Shown one piece after another: positions 1-8,313 of a stretch of 15,597 bases of DNA. The notes beneath the pieces were generated by a model. The model ran no database searches. It saw nothing but the letters and a program-made list of their open reading frames with translations, and was not told the origin of the DNA. A program made the position numbers and the translations under genes. Source of the DNA: an uncultured Pseudomonadota bacterium (GTDB lineage Bacteria; Pseudomonadota; Gammaproteobacteria; Burkholderiales; SG8-41); the NCBI GenBank assembly GCA_946885605.1, contig CAMPGR010000091.1, forward strand, positions 1-15,597, given 5' to 3'. Every line of letters begins with the position of its first letter. The stretch's first letter is position 1.

Positions 1-23
1 GCTCTTGGCGGCCTTGGCGGTTC
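1..23 (-). repeat. CGCCAAG-type intergenic repeat, copy 1
   Basis: On the minus strand the bases right after the acyl-CoA dehydrogenase stop read ACCGCCAAGGCCGCCAAGAG, two CCGCCAAG units. The plus-strand stretch 1-23 matches 12421-12442 except for one missing T, and a degenerate piece lies at 7161-7174. All three follow a minus-strand stop codon within about 0 to 20 bases. The window edge cuts this copy, so its full length is unknown. Confidence 0.6.
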
Positions 24-1161
24 AATCGTCTTTCAGCAGCAGCCCGGCAATGATGTTGCGCTGGATTTCCGATGTGCCTTCGTAGATGCGCACGATGCGC
101 GCGTCGCGATAGATGGTCTCGATGCCGCTCTCGCGCATGTAGCCCATGCCGCCGTGGATCTGCACCGCGCAGTCGACGACTTTCGCGAGCGCCTCCGTCG
201 CAAAGAGCTTCGCGCTCGACGCTTCCATCGTGCCGCGCTCGCCGCGAAGCAGCGTATCGATCGCGCGCTGCGTGAGGAGCCGCGCCGCATCGCGCGCGAC
301 CGCCATGTCGGCGAGCATCCACTGCAGGCCCTGGTATTCGGCGAGCTTGCGGCCGCCCTGCGTGCGAAGCTTCATGTATTCGACACAGCGCTCGATCAGC
401 TTGTCCATCATGCCGACGCAGCGCGCCGATACCGTGACCCGGCCCGCGGTCAGCGTCTTGAGCGCCTGTACGTAGCCCATGCCTTCCGCGCCCAGCAGGT
501 TCTCCGCTGGCACTTCGCAATCATTGAATGCGAGCGGCGCGGTGGTGCAGCCGTGCATGCCCATCTTGAGCTCGTTACGGCCCACCGTGAAGCCGGGAAA
601 GGTGCGCTCCACGAGGAAGGCGGAAATGCCCTTTATCCCCTTGGAGCGGTCGGTCACCGCCATGACCGTGAAGACGTGCGAAAGACCGGCGTTGGTGATG
701 AAGATCTTTTCGCCGTTCAGGACATAACGGTCGCCCTTCTTCTCCGCGATGGTGCGCAGCGCCGAGGGGTCGGAGCCCGCCTGGGGCTCGGTCAACGCGA
801 AGCTGCCGATCCATTCGCCGCTCGCCATGCGCGGCAGGTACTTCGCCTTCAGCCGGGGGTTGCCGAGCGCCACGATGCCCGTCGTGCTGATGCCCGTGTG
901 GTTGCCGATGACCGTGGCAAAGCCGTAATTCGTCTTGCCCATCTCCTCTTCGATGGCGCATTTGCCCGCGAGATCGAGCCCGCTTCCGCCGTACTCCTCC
1001 GGTATCGTCAGCCCGAAGAGCCCCATCTCGCGCGCCTTCTGCATGAGGTCTTCCGGGATGGCGTCGTTCTCCTCGATCCAGCGCGAGCACGGATCAACCT
1101 CGTCGCGGATGAAGCGGCGCACTTCGTCGCACAGCAGCCTCACTTCCTGGGAAAGCGGCAT
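22..1161 (-). CDS. Acyl-CoA dehydrogenase family protein
   Basis: FAD-dependent alpha,beta-dehydrogenation of an acyl-CoA, in fatty-acid or other organic-acid breakdown in the cytoplasm, passing electrons to ETF. The 379-residue length is normal for the family. Visible marks are the N-terminal helical domain with IPEEYGG (53-59), the flavin/substrate signature FALTEPQAGSD (121-131), ITNAG near 155-159, the C-terminal QIHGGMGYM (334-342) and IYEGTSEIQ (359-367), which carries the catalytic glutamate E361. The ATG at 1161 follows AGAGG at a sensible distance. It lies only 28 bases downstream of the ADP-forming CoA ligase gene on the same strand, so the pair probably activates and then oxidises the same acid. 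Chain length or branched substrate cannot be told from the sequence. Confidence 0.95.
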   Translation of the reverse strand: MPLSQEVRLLCDEVRRFIRDEVDPCSRWIEENDAIPEDLMQKAREMGLFGLTIPEEYGGSGLDLAGKCAIEEEMGKTNYGFATVIGNHTGISTTGIVALGNPRLKAKYLPRMASGEWIGSFALTEPQAGSDPSALRTIAEKKGDRYVLNGEKIFITNAGLSHVFTVMAVTDRSKGIKGISAFLVERTFPGFTVGRNELKMGMHGCTTAPLAFNDCEVPAENLLGAEGMGYVQALKTLTAGRVTVSARCVGMMDKLIERCVEYMKLRTQGGRKLAEYQGLQWMLADMAVARDAARLLTQRAIDTLLRGERGTMEASSAKLFATEALAKVVDCAVQIHGGMGYMRESGIETIYRDARIVRIYEGTSEIQRNIIAGLLLKDD

Positions 1162-1189
1162 GTCAGAGCCTCTTTGCTTGCGGCCGATT

Positions 1190-3316
1190 CTACTTGAGCC
1201 GGGGACGTATCAGCGCGTCTGCAGCCACGACCCCCCGCCCCTTTTCCAGCACGAACAGGGGATTCACGTCGAGCTCCGCTACCTGATCGTGGAGATCCAC
1301 CGCGAGCGCCGATACGCGCGCAATCGCCTCGGCGAGCGCATCGATATCGGCCGGCGGCCGTCCGCGCGCCCCGGTGAGCACCGCATAACCCCTGATCTCC
1401 GCAATCATCTCGCGCGCGACGGAGGGCGTGACCGGCGCGAGCCTGAAGACCACATCTTTCAGCACTTCGGCGAATATGCCGCCCAGCCCGAACATCACCG
1501 CCGGGCCGAAGAGCGGGTCATTCACGACACCGACGATCGCCTCGATGCCGCCCCCGACCATCTCCTGCACGAGAACGCCGTCGATCTTCGCATCGGGCTT
1601 GTAAAGCCTCGCGTTGCTCAGGATCTCGTCATAGGCAAGCTCGAGCTGAGCCTCGCCGGCGATACCGAGCCCAACCGCCTGCGCTTCCGTCTTGTGAGAA
1701 ATGTCGGGCGACTGCACCTTGAGCGCGAGGGGATAGCCGATGCGCTTCGCAGCCGCGAGCGCCTCCTGCTTAGTCGTCGCAAGCACCTCACGCGTCACGC
1801 GAACGCCATACTCGGCGAGGATGCGCTTCGCATCGTACTCCATCACGTCGGAAGTCTTGCCGGCGAGAATTGCACGCGCCGCTTCGGAACGCAACGCCAG
1901 CGGTTTTCCTCGGCGTTGCGCGTCGAGCCGCCGCTTCGCTTCGGCATATCCCGAGAGCGCGGCGAGCGCGCGGCCGCAGCGCACGGGCGACTTGTAGTGC
2001 GGAATGCGCGCCGCATCGAGCAGCGCGTAAGCTTCCGGCGCGACCACATCGCGCGCGCTCCATGCGATGAGCACCGGCTTGTCGGTGCGCTGCGCGACAG
2101 CAACGATCTCGCCCGCAATGCGCGCGGCGATCTCGCCCTGCAGCGACGCGTTGATCATCGCGACGCAGTCCACGTTGGGATCGTCGACGATCGCCTGCAA
2201 GGTACGGTTGATGAGGGAGAGATCGTTGAAGATCGCGGCCGTGACATCGACCGGGTTGAGCAGCGAGCCGAAGCTCGGGACAAAGTCGCGCAGCCGTGCC
2301 AGCGTCTCGGGCGCGAGTTGGGCGAGCTGCATGCCGCGCGCGATGCACTCGTCCGTCATCAGGATGCCGGCACCGCCCGAAATGGTGATGATCGCGAGCC
2401 GGTTGCCGCGCGGCAGCCGCCCGCAGCGGAAGGCGCGCCCGTAGTCGATCACGTCCTGGATGTCCTCGACCTGGATGATGCCCGCCTGGCGGAACGCCGC
2501 CTTGTAGAGCGTCATGGCGCCCCCGAGATTCGCGGTGTGCGAAGCGGCGGCGCGCTGTCCCTGCTCCGTGTTGCCGACTTTCCAGATGAACACGGGCTTG
2601 CCGGCGGCGAGCGCCCGGTTGCCCACCTCGACGAGCCGCCGGGCGTCTTTCAGTCCCTCGATGTAAGCGGCGATGATCTCGGTCTGCGGGTCGCGGATGA
2701 AGTAGTCCAGGAAATCGAGCGTAGAGATGCCCATCTCGTTCCCGGTCGTCACCATCTGGCGGAAAGCAAGCCCGCCGTCCTTGGACGAAAGGTTCATCAC
2801 CGAGAAGCCGAAGCCCCCGCTCTGCGAGACCATGCTCACCACGCCCGGATCGTAGTCGGCGTTGAAAACCGAGCCGAAGCCGGCGTAGACCTGGTCCGCG
2901 ACGTTGATCATGCCCTGGCAATTGGGGCCGATGACGCCGATGTGGTACTCGCGTGCGATGGCGGTGAGCTCGCGCTGGAGCGCGGCGCCACCGCCTCCGA
3001 CTTCCGAAAAGCCGGAGCTGAAGATAATCACGTAAGGCACGCCTTTCGCGCCGCACTGCCGCAGCATCTCGGCGACGCGCGTGGCGTTCACGAGGATGAG
3101 CGCAAGATCGGGTGTATCGGGCACTTCCGCAAGCGCCGCGTAACATTTCACGCCCGCAACTTCCCGATAGCGCGGATTCACCGGGTAAAGCGCACCCCGG
3201 TAGCCGTGCGACTTGAGGAACTTGAGCGGCTGCCCGCTGATGGTATTGAGATCCTGAGAAGCGCCGATGATCGCGATGGCGCGCGGATTGAAGAAGCGTT
3301 CGAGATCGGTACGCAT
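1190..3316 (-). CDS. Acetate--CoA ligase (ADP-forming)-type acyl-CoA synthetase
   Basis: A 708-residue NDP-forming acyl-CoA synthetase, converting an organic acid, CoA and ATP to acyl-CoA, ADP and phosphate through a phosphohistidine. Domain order is that of the fused alpha-beta enzymes: CoA-binding Rossmann domain (about 5-130, with AIAIIGAS and VIGPNCQG), succinyl-CoA-ligase-like domain (about 155-460, with VSQSGGFG 163-170 and ASHTANLGG, probable phosphorylated H260) and a C-terminal ATP-grasp domain (about 485-700, with YPLALKVQSPDISHKTE and ELDVNPL). The start is set at ATG 3316, giving MRTDLERFFNPRAIAIIGAS, the usual family N-terminus. The frame stays open to 3379, but that extension would cover a promoter-like sequence and adds nothing family-like. 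It heads a unit with the acyl-CoA dehydrogenase gene. Substrate is unknown; other carboxylic acids are as likely as acetate. Confidence 0.92.
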   Translation of the reverse strand: MRTDLERFFNPRAIAIIGASQDLNTISGQPLKFLKSHGYRGALYPVNPRYREVAGVKCYAALAEVPDTPDLALILVNATRVAEMLRQCGAKGVPYVIIFSSGFSEVGGGGAALQRELTAIAREYHIGVIGPNCQGMINVADQVYAGFGSVFNADYDPGVVSMVSQSGGFGFSVMNLSSKDGGLAFRQMVTTGNEMGISTLDFLDYFIRDPQTEIIAAYIEGLKDARRLVEVGNRALAAGKPVFIWKVGNTEQGQRAAASHTANLGGAMTLYKAAFRQAGIIQVEDIQDVIDYGRAFRCGRLPRGNRLAIITISGGAGILMTDECIARGMQLAQLAPETLARLRDFVPSFGSLLNPVDVTAAIFNDLSLINRTLQAIVDDPNVDCVAMINASLQGEIAARIAGEIVAVAQRTDKPVLIAWSARDVVAPEAYALLDAARIPHYKSPVRCGRALAALSGYAEAKRRLDAQRRGKPLALRSEAARAILAGKTSDVMEYDAKRILAEYGVRVTREVLATTKQEALAAAKRIGYPLALKVQSPDISHKTEAQAVGLGIAGEAQLELAYDEILSNARLYKPDAKIDGVLVQEMVGGGIEAIVGVVNDPLFGPAVMFGLGGIFAEVLKDVVFRLAPVTPSVAREMIAEIRGYAVLTGARGRPPADIDALAEAIARVSALAVDLHDQVAELDVNPLFVLEKGRGVVAADALIRPRLK

Positions 3317-3365
3317 GTTGTATCTCAAGCGGAGCCGCACGCGGGCCACGTGCGGAAAAGGCGAC

Positions 3366-3395
3366 ATGATATGCGCCACCCGACCCCGCGCTCAA
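3366..3395 (-). promoter_or_regulatory. Candidate sigma-70 promoter for the acyl-CoA synthetase/dehydrogenase unit
   Basis: Read on the minus strand, TTGAGC (3395-3390) is followed after 18 bases by TATCAT (3371-3366). The hexamers are near the sigma-70 -35 and -10 consensus. A start near 3359 would leave a leader of about 40 bases before ATG 3316. It sits in the 103-base gap after the HD-GYP stop. Called by eye. Confidence 0.35.
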
Positions 3396-3419
3396 CCGGT
3401 TTGCGGCGAACGACGCGTG

Positions 3420-5609
3420 CTATGCCGCCGGGAAGAGGTAGTTCTTCTCGCGGAAAAGGCGCAGACACGCATCGACCACTCGCGCGTCGAAGCGCGTGCT
3501 GCGGCTCATGACGATTTCGGAGAGCGCCGCATCGAGTGCGACCGCCGGGCGATACGGGCGGTGGGACACCATCGCTTCGAGCGCGTCGGCCACCGCCAGG
3601 ATACGTGCCTCGAGCAAGATCTCATCGCCCTTCAAACCGAGCGGATAACCCGAGCCGTCAACCGCTTCGTGGTGCTGCAGGACGATGCGCGCGATGGGCC
3701 ACGGAAAATCGATGTTCTTCAGCACATCGTGCCCCGCTTGGCAGTGTGTGCGCACCAGGGCGATTTCGAGCTGCGACAAGCGCGAGGGCTTGACGAGGAT
3801 CTCCGCCGGAACGTGTATCGTCCCGATATCGTGCACCACGCCGGCGAGGTGAAGGCCGCGCACGCGCTCCTCGGCCAGCCCCATTTCGCGCCCGATCGCC
3901 GCCGCGAGGTCTGCGACGCGCCGCTCGTGCCCCGCCGTATACGGGTCGCGCAGCTCGGCGGCTGCCGCGATAGCGGTGATCGCGCCTTCCATGCCCTTCA
4001 GCAGCCGATGTTCCGCAAGGCGACGCTCGGTCACGTCATGCAGGTTGACGAGGGCCACCTTTTCGCCGTCGAAATCGAAGGCGCCGCCGCAAATGCCCTC
4101 GACGGTGCGCCAGCTTCCGTCTTTGCGCCGCATCCGGAATTCGACGGCAACAGGCTGCGGCTCCTCCTCCAGCATGCGCTGGTATGCAGAACGCACGCGG
4201 TTCACATCCTCGGGATGCACGAGTTCCACGCTGGGCCGGCCGATGCGCTCGGCGGCCGTATAGCCCAGGACGCGCTCGATGCCGCGGCTCTCGTACTTGA
4301 TCAGGCCCGCCGCGTCGATCACGAGGATGACGGCATTGCCGTTCTCGATGAGCGCCCGGAAGTACGCTTCGCGCCGCTCGAGCCGCAGCTCCGCAAGCTT
4401 GCGCTCGGTAATGTCCTCGAATACCCAGATGGCGCCGCCGTCCTTGTCGCGCGCGGCCGCCCTTCCGGCAACGCGCACCCATAGCGGAGCCCCGTCCTTG
4501 CGGCGCAGGTGCATGTCTGCCCGGTAGACGCCGCCCTGCGCCAGCTGCGACTCCGCGTCGCGGATGTGCTTGTCGTAGTCTTCCTTCCCGGGATGGAGGC
4601 GCTCGGTCGTAAGTCCCACGAGTTCCTCCTTGCCATAACCGAAGAGCTCGCCGAAGCGCCGGTTGACGCGCTCGACCACGTGGTCCCTGGTGAAGACGAT
4701 GCCGGTCACTGCATTTTCGAAGAGCAGCTCGAGCTCGGCGAGCATGTCGCGCATGCGCGCTTCCGCGCGCTTGCGTTCCGTCACATCGATGGACGTGCCC
4801 AGTATGCCGAGCGCCTTCCCTTCGGCATCGCGCAGCACCGCGGCGGACATGAGGCTTGTGAAAACTTCGCCGTTCTTGCGCCGGTTCTCCACTTCGCTCA
4901 CCACGCCCTGCCGCTCGAACACGAGGCGGCGTATCGCCTCGCCGGACTCGGGGTCGGCATAGAGCATGTTGACCGGCCGCCCGACCACTTCTTCGCGTGC
5001 ATAGCCGAACGCTCGCTCGGCCGCGGGATTGAACTCGAGGATGCGGCGGTCGCGGTCCACGGCAACCACAACGGCGAGCGACGAATCGACGATGCTGCGC
5101 GCATACTGGCCCGACATGCGGACCGCGGCGACGGCTTTCTTGAGCTCGGTGATGTCCTGGAAAATGTAAAGACGCCAGCCTGGCGGGAGCCCGGCCGATG
5201 GCCCGGCCGAGCGCACGAGGACGACCTCGTGATCGGAGAGGGGCAGTTCGAAGTCGTGGTGGTCGGCGCCCGATTCCGGCACAGCGAATGGCGCGTTCTG
5301 GATCGGGAAGAGCTTCCAGTACACCCGGCCGATGAGGTTCTTGACCGGGACGCCGGCGCGCTCGGCATACGCGCGATTGGCGCGCACGATGCAGCCCTTG
5401 TCATCGTGCATGAAGATGGGCTGCGCGAGCGCGTCCACGGTCTGCGCCCAAGCCTGGCGGGCTTCCTCGATGCGGCGCGAGCGCAGCGCCTGCTCCTTGA
5501 GCAGCGCCTGCAGGCTATCCACCTCCGCCCGCGCCGCCGCAAGCTCGGCCTGCAGCCGCGCGACCTGCGCGCTTTGGTCCGGGCCGTTCTTGACGGGGGC
5601 CTCGTTCAC
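3420..5609 (-). CDS. Soluble multi-PAS HD-GYP protein (predicted c-di-GMP phosphodiesterase)
   Basis: A 729-residue signalling protein with no membrane segment, so probably cytoplasmic. Order: N-terminal coiled coil (about 12-55); four PAS domains at about 53-155, 165-285, 288-405 and 410-535, the last three ending in D(I/V)TER(K/R) linkers; and an HD-GYP domain from 540 to the end. Metal and catalytic residues are visible: H561, H593-D594, H622, H627, H647-H648 and DGSGYP (651-656), expected to hydrolyse cyclic-di-GMP. One departure: the usual HDIGK reads HDIGT (593-597). Start chosen as GTG 5609, preceded by GGGAGGGAG; an ATG at 5729 is in frame but adds a non-PAS, cysteine- and arginine-rich stretch. 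The gene is divergent from an MFS permease. Cofactors and signals sensed by the PAS domains are not evident. Confidence 0.92.
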   Translation of the reverse strand: MNEAPVKNGPDQSAQVARLQAELAAARAEVDSLQALLKEQALRSRRIEEARQAWAQTVDALAQPIFMHDDKGCIVRANRAYAERAGVPVKNLIGRVYWKLFPIQNAPFAVPESGADHHDFELPLSDHEVVLVRSAGPSAGLPPGWRLYIFQDITELKKAVAAVRMSGQYARSIVDSSLAVVVAVDRDRRILEFNPAAERAFGYAREEVVGRPVNMLYADPESGEAIRRLVFERQGVVSEVENRRKNGEVFTSLMSAAVLRDAEGKALGILGTSIDVTERKRAEARMRDMLAELELLFENAVTGIVFTRDHVVERVNRRFGELFGYGKEELVGLTTERLHPGKEDYDKHIRDAESQLAQGGVYRADMHLRRKDGAPLWVRVAGRAAARDKDGGAIWVFEDITERKLAELRLERREAYFRALIENGNAVILVIDAAGLIKYESRGIERVLGYTAAERIGRPSVELVHPEDVNRVRSAYQRMLEEEPQPVAVEFRMRRKDGSWRTVEGICGGAFDFDGEKVALVNLHDVTERRLAEHRLLKGMEGAITAIAAAAELRDPYTAGHERRVADLAAAIGREMGLAEERVRGLHLAGVVHDIGTIHVPAEILVKPSRLSQLEIALVRTHCQAGHDVLKNIDFPWPIARIVLQHHEAVDGSGYPLGLKGDEILLEARILAVADALEAMVSHRPYRPAVALDAALSEIVMSRSTRFDARVVDACLRLFREKNYLFPAA

Positions 5610-5909
5610 AGCATTCTCCCTCCCGCGCTTTTCGCGGCAAGGTAAATCACAAAGCCGCGAAACTCGAGCGCCGACAGGCTGGCATGCTTCCGGCATGAAC
5701 GCCAGGGAAAACCGCACGCATTGCAACAACTTACGCGCGCCGGATGGCCTCCTGCAACGCCAGATTCGCGGCTCCGCTACCCAGTCGACTCGCCTGCGGC
5801 GCGATCACGTCCGTATGGTGGACCGGCGACTTTCCGCTCACGGCTGCGCGCGAAGCGGCTTGTCGTCCCTATGCTATGATGCAGCGCGTTCGTTTTTCGC
5901 GGCATCGCA
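5610..5909. other. Divergent intergenic region between HD-GYP and MFS genes
   Basis: About 300 bases with no convincing gene; the plus-strand open frames running through here are out of frame with the permease and resemble no family. It should carry promoters for both flanking genes. A plus-strand -10-like element lies at its right end (5872-5880). A direct repeat GGCATG occurs at 5681-5686 and 5692-5697, one helical turn apart, about 75 bases upstream of the HD-GYP start; it may be a regulator site or chance. No clear minus-strand promoter was found. Confidence 0.5.
5872..5880 (+). promoter_or_regulatory. Candidate extended -10 element for the MFS permease
   Basis: TGCTATGAT contains an extended -10 (TGn then TATGAT at 5875-5880), 29 bases before the ATG at 5910. 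No good -35 hexamer is placed correctly. The same TGCTAT core precedes two other plus-strand genes at similar distances (8275 and 10016), which supports it. Confidence 0.4.
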
Positions 5910-7154
5910 ATGTCCACGCTCGCCACTTCTGCCGGCCGCATGCGTCTTTCGCGGGATGTCTGGCTCATCTCCCTCGGCCACGGGCTCACGCACTGGTACA
6001 CCGCGACGTTCTATCTGCTGCTCCCGCTCATCGGCCGCGAGCTCGGACTTTCCTACACCGAGATCGGCCTCATCATGACGGTGCAGCATCTAGCAGGCGC
6101 GATCTCCAACATCCCGGGCGGCATTCTGGTCGATACGGTCGGCAAGAAGGGCTATCTGATGGCAGCCTCGCTCTTCTGGGTCGGCTTCCCGTACGCGCTC
6201 ATGAGTCTCACCCACAGTTTCTGGATGCTCCTTTTGTGCGTGACGCTCGTCGGCGTCGGCAACAATCTCTGGCATCCGGCCGCGATCCCCACGCTTGCCT
6301 ACCGCTATCCCGAACGCAAGGGCCTCGTGCTCTCGTTCCACGGGATGGGCGGCAATCTCGGGGAAGCGCTTGCGCCATTTGTCGTCGGCGCGTTGCTCGC
6401 GTGGCTCAGCTGGCGCGCCGTGGTGCTCGTGAACGTGGTGCCTGGCGTCGTGATGGCCGTGCTCATACTGGTGCTGCTCGGTGCGTTCACCATGACCAGG
6501 AGCGATGACGCGATCAACGCCAAGGGGCGGTCCTTCAGCGCCAGGAATTACCTCAAGGATTTCCGAAGCCTGCTCCGCAACAAGGGGCTCATGCTCGTAT
6601 CCTGCAGCGCCGCATTCCGAACGATGACGCAGGCCGGGTTGCTCACGTTTCTGCCGGTGTACCTTGCCTACGAGCTGGAGTACTCGCCTTTCATCGTCGG
6701 GATCTGCGTAACCCTGCTGCAGGCTGCGGGCTTTATCGCCGGCCCCTTCGCCGGCCACCTCTCGGATCGCATGGGCCGCAAGCAAGTCGTGATATCGAGC
6801 ATGCTTTTGACGGGCGTCATGATCATCGGCATGGCGCTCGCGGGTCGCAGCATCCTCTTCGTCTTCTTCATCGCGCTCGTGGGATTCTTCCTGTACGCCA
6901 TGCGCTCCGTGCTGCAGGCGTGGGCGATCGAGTGCACGCCGAAGCATCTCGCCGGCACCGGCGTCGGCGTGCAATTCGGGATTACCGCGATCGGAGCGAG
7001 CGTTGCGCCAGCGCTCTTCGGCATGATCGCCGACGCGTGGGACATCTACACGGCGTTCTATTTCCTCGCCGCCACCATCATCGGCGCCAATTTCCTCGTC
7101 TTCTTCGTGCCGAACGGCGAAGCGCCGAAAGTGGCGGCTGCCGCCGCGCGTTGA
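5910..7154 (+). CDS. MFS transporter, Fsr-like family
   Basis: A 414-residue inner-membrane secondary transporter with about twelve hydrophobic helices in two halves, split by a polar loop near 195-225. Motif-A-like loops are seen in both halves: GGILVDTVGKKG (70-81) and FAGHLSDRMGRK (280-291). The overall pattern (HGLTHWY near the N-terminus, GNNLWHPAAIPTLAYRYP around 117-134, GMGGNLGEALAP around 145-156) recalls the fosmidomycin-resistance-type (Fsr) drug exporters, but the substrate is not predictable. ATG 5910 has no obvious Shine-Dalgarno; a second in-frame ATG at 5940 (MRLSRDVW) is also possible. It is divergent from the HD-GYP gene and converges on the Bug binding-protein gene with only 40 bases between the stops. 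Confidence 0.9.
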   Translation: MSTLATSAGRMRLSRDVWLISLGHGLTHWYTATFYLLLPLIGRELGLSYTEIGLIMTVQHLAGAISNIPGGILVDTVGKKGYLMAASLFWVGFPYALMSLTHSFWMLLLCVTLVGVGNNLWHPAAIPTLAYRYPERKGLVLSFHGMGGNLGEALAPFVVGALLAWLSWRAVVLVNVVPGVVMAVLILVLLGAFTMTRSDDAINAKGRSFSARNYLKDFRSLLRNKGLMLVSCSAAFRTMTQAGLLTFLPVYLAYELEYSPFIVGICVTLLQAAGFIAGPFAGHLSDRMGRKQVVISSMLLTGVMIIGMALAGRSILFVFFIALVGFFLYAMRSVLQAWAIECTPKHLAGTGVGVQFGITAIGASVAPALFGMIADAWDIYTAFYFLAATIIGANFLVFFVPNGEAPKVAAAAAR

Positions 7155-7160
7155 AGAGCT

Positions 7161-7174
7161 CCTTGGCGTCTTCG
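7161..7174 (-). repeat. CGCCAAG-type repeat, degenerate copy
   Basis: On the minus strand this reads CGAAGACGCCAAGG, starting about 20 bases after the Bug-protein stop. It shares the CGCCAAGG core and the CGAAGA/CGCCAAG rhythm with the copies at 1-23 and 12414-12442, and has the same orientation relative to the upstream minus-strand stop. It is short and could be chance on its own. Confidence 0.35.
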
Positions 7175-7194
7175 CTTCTGCTGTAAGACCTGCC

Positions 7195-8181
7195 TCAATC
7201 CACGCGGGCGCCCGAGTCTTTCACCGCCTTCGCCCACTTCGCGACTTCTGACTTGATGTAGGCGGCATACTGCGCCGGCGTGGTGGTGAACGGCTCGGCC
7301 CCCTGCTCGCGCAGGAACTTCTGCATCGCCGGTTCCTTGACGATCCTGACCACTGTGGCGTTCAGCTTCTCCACGACCGGCGCCGGCATCCCGGCCGGCC
7401 CCACCAGCCCGTTCGCCCCGCTTGCTTCGAAGCCCGGAACGCCGGCCTCGTCCAGGGTCGGCACGTCGGGCAGCGCGGAGATGCGCGTCGCGGTGCTCAC
7501 CGCGAGCGCGCGCAGCTTACCCGCCTTCACATGCGGCACGGCGGAGGGCGAAGTCGCGAATGACAACGCCACGTGTCCCGCCAGCAGGTCGTTCATCGCG
7601 GGCGGTGCGCCCTTGTACGGCACGTGGACGATGTCGATGCCTGTGCGCGACTTGAAAAGCTCCGCGGTGAGATGTGGCTGGCTGCCGTTTCCGGCCGAGC
7701 TGTAGTTGATCTCGCCCGGTCGCTTCTTCGCGTACGCAATCAGTTCCTTCACCGTTCTGACGGGCAGCGACGGATGCACCGCGAGCACCTGGGAGGTCGT
7801 CGCGATGAGCGTGATCGGCGTGAAATCGCGTACGGGATCGTACGAGAGGCTGCGATAGAGGCTCGGATTGATGGTATGGATGGTGGATGCAAGCAGCAGC
7901 GTGTAGCCGTCCGCCGGAGACTTGACGACGATTTCGGCGCCGATGTTGGCGCCGGCGCCCGGGCGGTTGTCCACGATCACGGGCTGCTTCCACGCTTCGG
8001 CAAGTTTCTGCCCCACCGCGCGGGAGAGGATGTCGGAAGTGCCGCCGGCGGGAAACGGCACCACGATGCGTATCGCCTTCGCGGGATAGGCTTGCGCCCG
8101 GACGCCGGGAACGAAAGCCATGGCGGCAGTCAGTCCAATACCGAGCGCCGTGAGCGCCCGCCATGCGAGTCTCGCTTTCAC
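7195..8181 (-). CDS. Bug/TctC-family periplasmic solute-binding protein
   Basis: A 328-residue tripartite tricarboxylate transporter substrate-binding protein, expected to capture a small carboxylate in the periplasm. The N-terminus is a Sec signal peptide (basic MKAR start, hydrophobic core to about residue 25, likely cleavage after VRA at 29). The mature part begins YPAKAIRIVVPFPAGG and has other family marks: VIVDNRPGAGANIGAE (about 72-87), the GNGS(Q)PHL loop and HVPYKG in mid-protein. The start is GTG 8181, preceded by GAGGAGGAG. No TctA or TctB membrane subunits lie in the window, so like many Burkholderiales Bug proteins it is an orphan receptor here. It is divergent from the racemase gene and convergent with the MFS gene. 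Ligand unknown. Confidence 0.95.
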   Translation of the reverse strand: MKARLAWRALTALGIGLTAAMAFVPGVRAQAYPAKAIRIVVPFPAGGTSDILSRAVGQKLAEAWKQPVIVDNRPGAGANIGAEIVVKSPADGYTLLLASTIHTINPSLYRSLSYDPVRDFTPITLIATTSQVLAVHPSLPVRTVKELIAYAKKRPGEINYSSAGNGSQPHLTAELFKSRTGIDIVHVPYKGAPPAMNDLLAGHVALSFATSPSAVPHVKAGKLRALAVSTATRISALPDVPTLDEAGVPGFEASGANGLVGPAGMPAPVVEKLNATVVRIVKEPAMQKFLREQGAEPFTTTPAQYAAYIKSEVAKWAKAVKDSGARVD

Positions 8182-8219
8182 CTCGATCTCCTCCTCAATG
8201 TGCCGCGGAACGCGTCGCC

Positions 8220-8249
8220 ACTATGTCGCCCGCGGGTCTCGCCCGTCAA
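8220..8249 (-). promoter_or_regulatory. Candidate sigma-70 promoter for the Bug-protein gene
   Basis: On the minus strand TTGACG (8249-8244) and CATAGT (8225-8220) are separated by 18 bases. The -35 matches five of six consensus positions, the -10 four of six. A start near 8213 gives a leader of about 30 bases to GTG 8181. It lies in the 132-base divergent region shared with the racemase cassette. Confidence 0.45.
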
Positions 8250-8274
8250 GCCGGCCGTCTCGAATGCGGCGATC

Positions 8275-8283
8275 TGCTATTCT
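8275..8283 (+). promoter_or_regulatory. Candidate extended -10 element for the racemase cassette
   Basis: TGCTATTCT contains an extended -10 with TATTCT at 8278-8283, 31 bases before GTG 8314. The identical nine bases occur at 10016-10024, ahead of the DUF6806-like gene. No consensus -35 is visible. Confidence 0.42.
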
Positions 8284-8288
8284 TCGGG

Positions 8289-8307
8289 CTCCGCAATTTC
8301 CGGAGGG
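8289..8307 (+). promoter_or_regulatory. Leader hairpin covering the racemase ribosome-binding site
   Basis: CTCCG (8289-8293) is the reverse complement of CGGAG (8301-8305), with a 7-base loop. The Shine-Dalgarno GGAGGG (8302-8307), 6 bases from GTG 8314, overlaps the 3' arm. The five-pair stem is GC-rich and could limit initiation, but it is short. Confidence 0.35.
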
Positions 8308-8313
8308 CTGCAC

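Noticed and set aside
935..3511. Very long plus-strand open frame opposite the acyl-CoA dehydrogenase and synthetase genes
   Set aside because: It is antisense to two unmistakable genes, its translation is arginine/histidine/aspartate-rich with no family motifs, and such open frames are expected opposite GC-rich codons.
4509..5645. Plus-strand open frame opposite the HD-GYP gene
   Set aside because: Antisense to well-defined PAS domains; no recognisable motifs or start signal.
5860..5880. TTGTCG as a -35 for the MFS promoter
   Set aside because: Only 9 bases separate it from TATGAT, too short for a sigma-70 promoter.
5744..6508. Plus-strand open frame across the divergent gap and the MFS gene start
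   Set aside because: Out of frame with the permease, lacks membrane segments and turns arginine/histidine-rich where it overlaps the real gene.
7573..8313. N-terminal extension of the racemase frame back across the Bug gene
   Set aside because: The extension is antisense to the Bug protein and unlike any family. GTG 8314 has a good GGAGGG and gives the expected N-terminus.
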